Below are positions 41,001-64,000 of a DNA stretch of 64,000 bases, piece by piece. Under the pieces are notes generated by a model. It was given only the letters and a program-made list of their open reading frames with translations. It searched no databases and had not been told where the DNA came from. The stretch is from Trochalopteron elliotii. Lineage: Eukaryota; Chordata; Aves; Passeriformes; Leiothrichidae. Position 1 is the stretch's first letter. Each line of letters opens with the position of its first letter. The position numbers and the translations under genes were made by a program. The stretch is from NCBI GenBank assembly GCA_024734555.1, contig JANPWX010000106.1, positions 3,129,067 through 3,193,066 of the forward strand, given 5' to 3'.

Positions 41001-44000
41001 CCAAAATCTGTTTTAACAACTGCTTATGATACTATAGTCACTGAACAAAGATATGGTTATTTTACCTTTCCTCACTGATGGCCCAAATTCCCTCTTATTT
41101 TCTCTGTCTTTGCAGAATGGCAGAGGCCATGCTTGGAGCTGTTGGGAGTCAGGTCTGTGCAGTTTTCTGCCTGCATTGATGCAACTGACACACTGAAATC
41201 TCACCTGAAAATCGCATTACATAAAAGAATGTGAAAAAAGGGGCCATATCCAATCTAAACAATCCATCCATTGACCTTGGTGGTGTTTTCCAGTCTTTTT
41301 GGATTCGTGGACCCCCATGGAGTCTCTGACAATAGACCTGCTTTTCTTGGTTCTATATTTTGCAGAACCTTAGAATTAGTTCAGAGTTGCCACAAGGTCC
41401 ATGGAAAACATACATAAAATCACATGTCTAAGGTATTTATAAGACACTAGCACCTAAATTCCTACAATTCTAATGGGTGAGCACTAAAAAACCTTGAGGA
41501 AATATTATTACTTGCCCAACAATCAAACAAGATACATAGTTATGCTTCCTTGTTGTTCCTAAGCTACAGGTTGCCCTAAAAAATTAGTTTCAGTACAGAC
41601 TATGTCTGTATCTATAGTAGATTCTCCTCTAGCCAAAGAGAGAGCTGGTGATTTTGGTAGGTGATTTTGCAATTCGTCAGAATAAAAGCAATTTCTTTCC
41701 AGATTTGTTATTCTTCTCCCTTCCTGGGTATGGGCAGAAACATAAAAGAACAGGACCTCCCACTAATCTGAAAAAACTAAAAGCTAGAGAGAAGTAAAAT
41801 GAGATTTTCATAGGGAATCAGGGCTTTGGAGGTGTCAAGTGTTGGAATATGACTGTCCCAGCCCTCATGCCACTAGAAGGGAAAATGGAAATTAATGCTG
41901 GATTGCTGGGGTTGTGAAGGAAGCAGCATAACCACAGAATCAGCACCAATTTTTTTGAATACAGGCCCAGTTTCTACTTTGGAACAAGAACTTGGACTCA
42001 CATGAATTGCATGAGGGCCTGGCTTTGGATAATCAGTGGGTGCTCAGCATCTGGCAGGATCAAGTCCATGGTGGGCAAGAATCTTGGCCCAGATTTGAAA
42101 CACCACTTCTTCTGCTTTCCAACCCCATGGTGTAACCACCAGACCACAAACGTCTTTCCTACTTTTTGCTGTTAAGAAGGAAGCGTCAGTTTTCAGGCTT
42201 GGAGAAATGTGGTGCACTGAGGGCAGGAAGGATCTGTCATTCATAAGAAAACGTGGGCTAGAATTTCAAGATTTATTTAAATTTTAAATTTCCTTAATGC
42301 CAATAGAGTCAGGGGGCAAAAGAAGGTTCCTTGCCCGTGGCTCTCACTGCAGCATGCAGTGAGCTCTCTCCTCCAGCTGCCTTTTAACGTGTCTGCAAAC
42401 ACTAATGACACATTTAATTCCTTCACACTTTGGAAAACAGCGGCACCTTGCACAAAATAGAAATCTGGCTCATTTTTGATTCTTCCTTCTTCCCAAGGCC
42501 CCAAAAGGGACCTTGAATTAATGCCTATTCCTGATTAGCATGATGATATAAATCACAGCAAGCTGCTTTCATGTGGAGATGTGAAGCCAGGCTCCAGAGT
42601 GCCCTGCAGTGCACACACTCTCAGCAACGTGTAGAGCAGTGACACCAAACAAAGCTGCTGCTGTTGGCATGTGCTACACAAACTGTTGCAATTATCTCCA
42701 AGGATGTGGGGACTTTATCTGTTTCAGCCTTTTGCTCTCAGACATTATAAAGTTAATTATAAAATGTGCCAAGGGGGAGGCAAGGAGAAACCTTGTTAAC
42801 CTTTTCTTTCTGCGGTTTTCCCCCCTCACTGCATTTACATTGGCCTTGAAGAGCTGGGACATTTTGCAGATGGTTTAGGGTCTATAAATTCTTATTTAAA
42901 TCATCGTGAGCCAAGTATAACAGGTAGCAGCCCAGACTTCTCTAGAAAGGACAAACTCCAGCTAAGCATGTAAATAATACTCCAGTGCTTTTTAATATAT
43001 AAATACATAAACTGAGCCAGGTGCTCTGCAAGGTTTATTCACATTTTCCTATTGTTGCTCTGTAAAATGCACTGGGTAGGCCTCGCATGACTCTGCAATA
43101 TTTTTTTAAAATACCATTTCTTAGTGGCTAGTGCAAAGTAACAGGCTAAGGGAAGGTGCTACTTCCTTCACTGCTCATCTCAGGTGGCTGGTAAAGACAA
43201 CTAAAACTCTGTCTTTATCCAGCAAACCCCAAATGGCCGAGTCCAAACAGGCTGCTGCCAATCATGGAAAAGTGAGAGGGAATTACCTGCTCAAGATCAG
43301 GATGGAGTGAGAAATGATGGGTGATCAAGGAGGACAATTCTATGCTTTGTTTACTAATGGTGAGGAGTGTGGCAAGAACACAGCATGAAGTATTGCTCTG
43401 TGCTGAGCTGAGAGAAACAGGGTACTCATTTCTACTCATTACCACACATTCCAGCTGGGAAATGCCCTGAGACAGGCTCTGGTGGCACCTTTCACCTGTT
43501 TGAGCAAGACACATCCTCCATGGCTCCAGCGTCCCTGTGGAGAAGATGCTGCTGTCTTCCTCTAAATATTTGGAGTTAATTAATAAAGACTCTGCACATT
43601 GTATTTCTCATGAAGAATCCTCTGCACATATTAACTGTTTTTACTTGGGAGTGAAAGGAATAGCATTCCCACCTTATTTTTTTTCCCCCTGAGAAATTCA
43701 AGAATCTTTTCCAGGTTTGTTTATTTTCATACTTCTTTTATAACTTTTTTTTCAGTCCCCTTCTTCCAACTGTGCATCATGGTCCATCTGTTGGTGAGCC
43801 TAAGAGTGTAAAATGTATATAGCTCCCTCCAGAGTTTCCCAATGAGATTCAATGAAGTTCCATGAGGGACACCTAGCTCTTCTGCCACGAGTGCCCCAAA
43901 AAAGGGATATATTATTCAATTCCATCAACTCTTGGCTGAGACCTGACATAAGAAGCTGTAGATTAGAAGTCATTCACAAGCATTAAGAAAGATGTTGGCT

Positions 44001-44919
44001 GTGCCTTTAAAGTCTATTCTGAAGCAGAACAGCATTTTACAGGTGACCATCCACAGCAGCTGAAATCACCTGGATGAAAACAGAGTCTGAATTTCAAGAA
44101 AGATCTTCTTTAATATTGTACCTGCACTGATATTTTGTAGTAGTCTTGTGCCTAAACCTAAAGGCTATCCTAGAAAGCTGCTAGGGCACACTGATTTCCA
44201 CACCCCCATAATATACACCCCTGAAACTGAAATAGAATACAAGAAGTTCTACAGGGTATATATTACTTGTGAATGCACATTCTCAGCACTTCCAGGTCAC
44301 CCAGTACATCCCTTGGTATTCCCTCTTAGAGACAGGACTCCAGAAAGTCCATAAACTCTGGCTTATGGATAGGGCTTTTTGGGGACCTGAGTCTCTACTC
44401 AGAGGATCCCTCTTTTCACACAACAGTATTTTCAGAGCTATTGGCTGATCAGTCTTTGGTTTCCTGGCCTGCTGCCTTCACGTGTGGTTGCCTACCCTTG
44501 CTGTTCTGGCAAGGGGAAGAGAAAATATTTGGCCTTTGGGAACTGGACAACTCAATGCCCTGTAGAGCTAACAAGAGTGCATGATCCTGAGTTCAAATAT
44601 TCTGTACCTGTTTTGCACAGGAATGAATATTACACAAGGTGCCAGGCAAGTGAAGCATAGCTAATGTAAAAACACCTTGGTCTGCTTCCCAGTTACCCTG
44701 CAGCTGTGTTAGTATTTACAGCACTGTGAGTAAAGTGCCCCTGAATCAGAATAGGAACAGCTTTTATTCTCTTTGAATGCATAAATCAGGCCGCATAGTT
44801 CTGCTGGAATTACAGGCTATTTGCACTCATTTGTCTCCCTCCACGTGCTTTGCCCAGCAGGTAGCCTGTAATTATTTGATAATAAAAATTATAGACATTT
44901 TTACATTGCTGGTCCTCTG
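35001..44919. other. Intergenic sequence, no gene recognised
   Basis: AT-rich unique sequence. At about 42000-42165, GGGTGCTCAGCATCTGGCAGG and TGTAACCACCAGACCACAAAC resemble motifs of ancient L3/MIR-type repeat tails, weakly. About 41290-41330 (CTTTTTGGATTCGTGGACCCC) may be another old repeat scrap. Poly(T) runs occur at about 35511-35524. No open frame is assignable. Confidence 0.6.
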
Positions 44920-45300
44920 CAGGAGCCGAAGATTACCCAGCAATTTTTAACACGAGCTGAGAATACAAGCCTGATGTCCTGGCAGACTTCCAGGCTGGGA
45001 AGACTCCACGGCCTGTCTAAATCCTCCTGGTATTTCTAACAGGCTGTGGCACTCCTCTCATCCTCCCGGGGCAGTGTGCGGCCGAGCAGCTGCATCGCCG
45101 CGGCTCCGCAGCACCAGGGTGGCGGGAGGAATTCTTCCCCCCCCCCCCCAAAAAAAGGAGAAAAAAAGAAGTGCTCACGGCTCAGTTACTTTGATAAGGT
45201 CCCTTGGGAGCCGCAGGGATGAAAGAGGCCAGATGAATGAAATCTGTCGCCGTGCCCTGTGGGTCTGATATGTGATAAAGGCTCGCGAAGGTTGACATGT
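44920..45300. promoter_or_regulatory. Small CpG-rich cluster upstream of APCDD1L
   Basis: CpGs cluster at about 45065-45130 (GTGCGGCCGAGCAGC, CGCCGCGGCTCCG) and thin out to 45290. A C-run joined to an A-run lies at 45137-45157. It is about 2.2 kb before the APCDD1L start codon and separate from the main island, so it may be a distal promoter element. Confidence 0.4.
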
Positions 45301-46661
45301 GATTATTAAAATTTTCAGACACCTGCATGAAAAATACTCTGCTTCGGGTTTATTCCTACCCCCCCCAAAAAAATGCTTTTAAAATGCTTCGAAAGAAATG
45401 AAGGAGATTAGTGTTAGAGGCTGGAAGTGTCACATGAGAGGTGTGTATCCAAAATAAAAGTTTGTTAGTGGTAGAAGATTACCTGTTCCATTATTTTTCT
45501 CTTTTAAGCTGGCTCTGCCTGAAAAGAATAAGTGCTGCTTTGTCAAGAAAACTTCTTGCATAATTATTTCTCTCTATTATCATAATAAAGGAAAACTTTT
45601 TTTGCCTATGCATTTGAGAATTTATGTATTTGTAAATATAATAAAACCACAGTGGTTTGGACGTTTACCGAGAACGACTGGTTTGGGGAATTTGAGAAAC
45701 AAAAAGAGATAAAAACATCAGCTAGAAAAAGGAGTGCCTGCATTACAAATGGACTTTGTTATTTTTTATCTTGGCAAGTATCATTAAACTTTAATTCTTT
45801 ATGCACTCGTGACAGATAAGTTTGTCCCACTTCGCATTAAAGATGTTATGCATTATTTTTGACAAAGTCATTAAACCCATTGCAGTGAGACCTCACCCCA
45901 GCCCGCTGAAGGTCCTGCTTAGCAAACATGGGACTGTGGAATCAGGCCTCAACTTCTCCCCACTGCAATCAGCAGAAATACTGCTGTGAACTTGGAGACG
46001 AGATTCCTTATTTCCCCCTAAAGTTTCCTTTTATTTGGTGAAACAGCCAGTTTCACCAGGAAAAGTGAGTGTGCAGGGTCCTGGGGTTCTGCCGGGGGCA
46101 TACATGTATTTTGATTTCTTTGCCTCATTTGCAAAAACTGAAACTAGTTTTTCAGTCTGGAAAAAAGCATTAAACTTCAGCCTTTAGTGCCAGCACCATA
46201 AGTGTTGACCTGGCAGAGCCATGGCAGCTCAGCCTCTTCCCTCACTGCTTCCAAAGGCAGCTGAGCCCTCACACTGCGGGATACACGTGCTGTTTTATGT
46301 GCTCGAAGGGAGGGAACAAGACGCTTCATGGATACTCACCGATACAAAGAAAAGTGTTGTTCTGTCCCAGACACATCTAAGTTCAGATTTGTGCTTTGCT
46401 TCGTGCCAAGAGCTGATTCTGAGTCCTTTTTCAATTGCAGCTCTGTCCCACAGGCCTGGTTTGGGAAATGGAGAGGGAATGGCTGGCATGGGCAAGCACC
46501 ACCTGAGGTGGGCATTCTGATTTGCCCGCAAAAAGTCCCGAATTTTTTCCGTGTACCGTGTTGAGAGGGTTTTTAAGGGATTTACCCCATTCTTTTTATG
46601 GCCCTGGTGAAAATGGAGCGTCTGAGAGTGCCAGGGACACAGCGGACAGGAGGACCAGGCT
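45301..46661. other. Proximal upstream flank of APCDD1L
   Basis: AT-rich sequence, including a second C-run/A-run junction at 45359-45371, becoming GC-richer after about 46560. No gene recognised. Long A/T-rich stretches such as 45580-45660 look like noncoding regulatory sequence, without recognisable sites. Confidence 0.5.
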
Positions 46662-46812
46662 GTGGGGATGTGGGGACAATCCTTTCATGGCCTGGGAATA
46701 GAGGGATGATCCCCCTCATGGTGTGGGATGGGGGACGATCCCCTCATGGCGCGGGGATTACGAGACGATCCTCTCACAGCGTGGGGAACAGAGGGACGAT
46801 CCCCTCATGGCG
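46662..46812. repeat. 31-bp minisatellite upstream of APCDD1L, about 5 copies
   Basis: Five imperfect copies of a unit of about 28-32 bp lie head to tail. Each copy contains a core like GACGATCCCCTCATGGCGTG, with the last four copies most alike. It sits directly at the 5' edge of the CpG island, about 620-770 bp before the start codon. Open frames crossing it are by-products of the repeat. Confidence 0.8.
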
Positions 46813-46970
46813 TCCCACAGCGCAGACCCCGCCCGGGCCCCTCAGGGGCCTCCACGACCTCGGGGCCCAGGGCAGCCCCACCGCGGCAGGTGGGGTCGGT
46901 CCCTGAGGGAGAAGCGCCAGGCCCGAACCGTGTGCCGATCTCGGACTGTGGTGCCGGGCCGGGGCTGCCC

Positions 46971-47060
46971 TTCTCCTCCTCCTTCTCCTCCTTCTCCTCC
47001 TTCTCCTCCTTCTCCTCCTTCTCCTCCTTCTCCTCCTTCTCCTCCTTCTCCTCCTCCTCC
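46971..47060. repeat. (TTCTCCTCC)n pyrimidine-only tandem repeat, 10 copies
   Basis: A 90-bp uninterrupted tract of C and T on the + strand is made of the 9-mer TTCTCCTCC. It has purine-only complement and mirror symmetry, so it can form triplex (H-DNA). It lies in the APCDD1L CpG island, about 375-465 bp before the ATG. It generates spurious open frames on both strands (Pro/Ser-rich forward; Arg-, Glu- or Gly-rich reverse). Confidence 0.92.
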
Positions 47061-47345
47061 CCCGCGTGTGCGGTGCGCGGCCGCATGTGGGGCGCAGGCG
47101 GCGGAGTCTCCACCTCTTCTGGCAGCGGGAACCTGTGGCTGCCAAGCTCCATTAAAGCCATCAGCAGCCGGGGGGACGCGCTCCGCGGCGAAGGCGGGGT
47201 GGGCTGCGGTGCTTAATTTTAAAATATATACTTTTCTGTTTTCGCCCCCCTCTTCATCCCTTCGCAAGGCTCGGGCTGAGCAGGACGCCTGCGGGCTGAA
47301 GCCGGGGTGCCGCCGCCGCGGGCACCGGAGCGCCGGAGGCGGCCC

Positions 47346-47378
47346 ATGGCTGCACCGCCGGGCGCCGCGCCCCGCTGA
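47346..47378 (+). other. Possible upstream ORF in the APCDD1L 5' leader
   Basis: A ten-codon ORF (MAAPPGAAPR, stop TGA) with a strong start context (GGCCCATGG) lies 56 nt before the APCDD1L ATG. If transcription begins at or before about 47300, it would be in the leader and could lower translation of the main ORF. Whether it is transcribed is not visible. Confidence 0.35.
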
Positions 47379-47433
47379 GCTCCGCGGGCACCGGCGGCGA
47401 TCTCGCCTCTGGCCGGGACACACAGCGGGCACC

Positions 47434-62987
<15,554 letters not shown>

Positions 62988-63455
62988 TTATCTCTTCAGG
63001 TACAGCGCAGAATTCAGATAAATCTTGGTGCTAGCGTGATTTTTATTTCCTTCAAATGAGCACATCTGGAATCAGTTTTACTCAGATTTGGAAACACTTT
63101 TTAAAAACACCCAATAGTGAATGAAGCCAAGGAGATATGCCTGACTCCACACTGTTTGTCCTGTGGCTTTATTGCTTAATCTCCCCTCTTTGCGTGCAAA
63201 TTTAATGTAGTGACACGGATGCACTGCACATTGCAACAGATAATTTAGCAACATGAGGGGGGAAAAGAGTGACATCAATTAAAATTGCTGCTTTGAGCTT
63301 TTGACATTGCTAAGATTTAATCAAGAGCTTGATTCAGATGTAATTCAAACATCCGAAGTGTTTGCTGCTGAGTTTCTTTGAGGTTAAGTTCCCTCCCATC
63401 ACACTCCTTTTTGCTGTTCATGCAAATTTAATCTGCAGAGTCAGTCAGCAATAAA
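62988..63455 (+). other. APCDD1L: Probable APCDD1L 3' UTR
   Basis: The sequence after the stop is AT-rich and noncoding. An ATTAAA at 63278-63283 and an AATAAA at 63450-63455 are possible polyadenylation signals. The true end is not visible from sequence alone. Confidence 0.4.
63450..63455 (+). terminator. Candidate polyadenylation signal AATAAA
   Basis: This is the first canonical AATAAA after the APCDD1L stop, 463 bp downstream, followed within 30 bp by GTGTTCTTG, a weak GU-rich element. The upstream variant ATTAAA at 63278 is an alternative. Confidence 0.35.
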
Positions 63456-64000
63456 CAGTCAGCAAGTGTTCTTGAGAAGGGCACGGTTCACATGCCTCTT
63501 TGCAGTTCACAGATATTTTCTGCTCTTTGCCTGTTATGTCACACACAGGGACCCACAGTCAGTCTTTGCACTGGGAGATGCCCAGAGCAGCCCTCACAGA
63601 GGGCTTGACTTTCCCACCTGACCCTGGGCATAGATTACAATAGATGGCAAACACTTCTGTGCACAACAGCTCCATGCCTCAGCATCCCCTGGCTGCAGCA
63701 CTGCTTTATCCCTGCTGTGTTAGCCCAGCTCTCCAGTGCAGTGCTGGCCTGGCTGAGACATCAGCAGTGTCCCTGTGTCACTGCCGCCGTGCCCGGCACA
63801 GGCACCATCAGCACGAGCTGTGGGAAGGGGAAGATCCCTCACCAGCCTTCCCAGGCCATGTGTTTTCACTGCCTCCTCATTAGTTACTGGCACAGCAGTT
63901 GTTAATCCAGCTCTCCTCTCAAAGTGTCACTTCCAGCCTCGTTCCTGTACAGATGTTTTATAAATCTGCCTCTGGTGAACAATGAGCTGAAGAGATTGCT
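63456..64000. other. 3' flank, no gene recognised
   Basis: This is mostly unique sequence with short open frames of no recognisable similarity. In other vertebrates VAPB follows APCDD1L tail to tail, but I see no VAPB coding sequence here. Confidence 0.6.

Noticed and set aside
44148..44354. 68-codon open frame beginning MPKPKGYPRK
   Set aside because: It looks protein-like at first, but no known family, no flanking splice signals and no neighbours support it.
63456..64000. 3' end of VAPB on the minus strand
   Set aside because: Expected from synteny, but no VAPB coding sequence or convincing antisense polyadenylation signal can be seen.

Overview
This is a vertebrate nuclear window, most likely from a bird. 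It has long AT-leaning noncoding stretches, intron-split coding sequence with very GC-rich exons, few interspersed repeats, no mammalian-type SINEs, and a CR1 LINE 3' end of the avian type (GGTCCCTTCC...ATTCTGTGATT, about 53.3 kb). There is one 400-base run of N (47854-48253), so this is an assembly scaffold. I see no prokaryotic, organellar, CRISPR, tRNA or rRNA content.

Only one protein-coding gene can be supported: APCDD1L (APC down-regulated 1-like), on the + strand. It has four coding exons: 47434-47470, 58316-58427, 59274-59832 and 62223-62987. All junctions are GT-AG and the phases match, giving a 490-residue protein. The protein has a signal peptide, two APCDDC domains with conserved cysteines and N-glycosylation sequons, and a C-terminal membrane segment. 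The family is that of APCDD1, a cell-surface Wnt antagonist.

Layout: 1 to about 46.6 kb is a gene desert upstream of APCDD1L. It holds three CpG-rich clusters (about 17.2, 34.2-35.0 and 44.9-45.3 kb), some microsatellites and short tandem duplications, and a decayed Ty3/gypsy pol fragment split by an ATTTAT microsatellite (23.5-24.1 kb). From 46.66 to 47.85 kb is the promoter region of APCDD1L: a 31-bp minisatellite, a 9-bp pyrimidine repeat, a CpG island, a possible upstream ORF and exon 1. Intron 1 (about 10.8 kb) carries the gap and several old retroelement pieces. Intron 2 begins with a 22-bp minisatellite whose unit contains the exon 2 splice donor itself. Intron 3 ends in a CpG-rich block and two long T-runs just before the last exon. 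From 62988 to the end are the 3' UTR and flank.

The most unusual things are the donor-derived minisatellite at the exon 2/intron 2 border and the Ty3/gypsy remnant, a class that is sparse in birds. No new multi-gene system is visible. In other vertebrates APCDD1L lies between STX16 and VAPB, which would explain the long empty upstream region, but neither neighbour is visible here.
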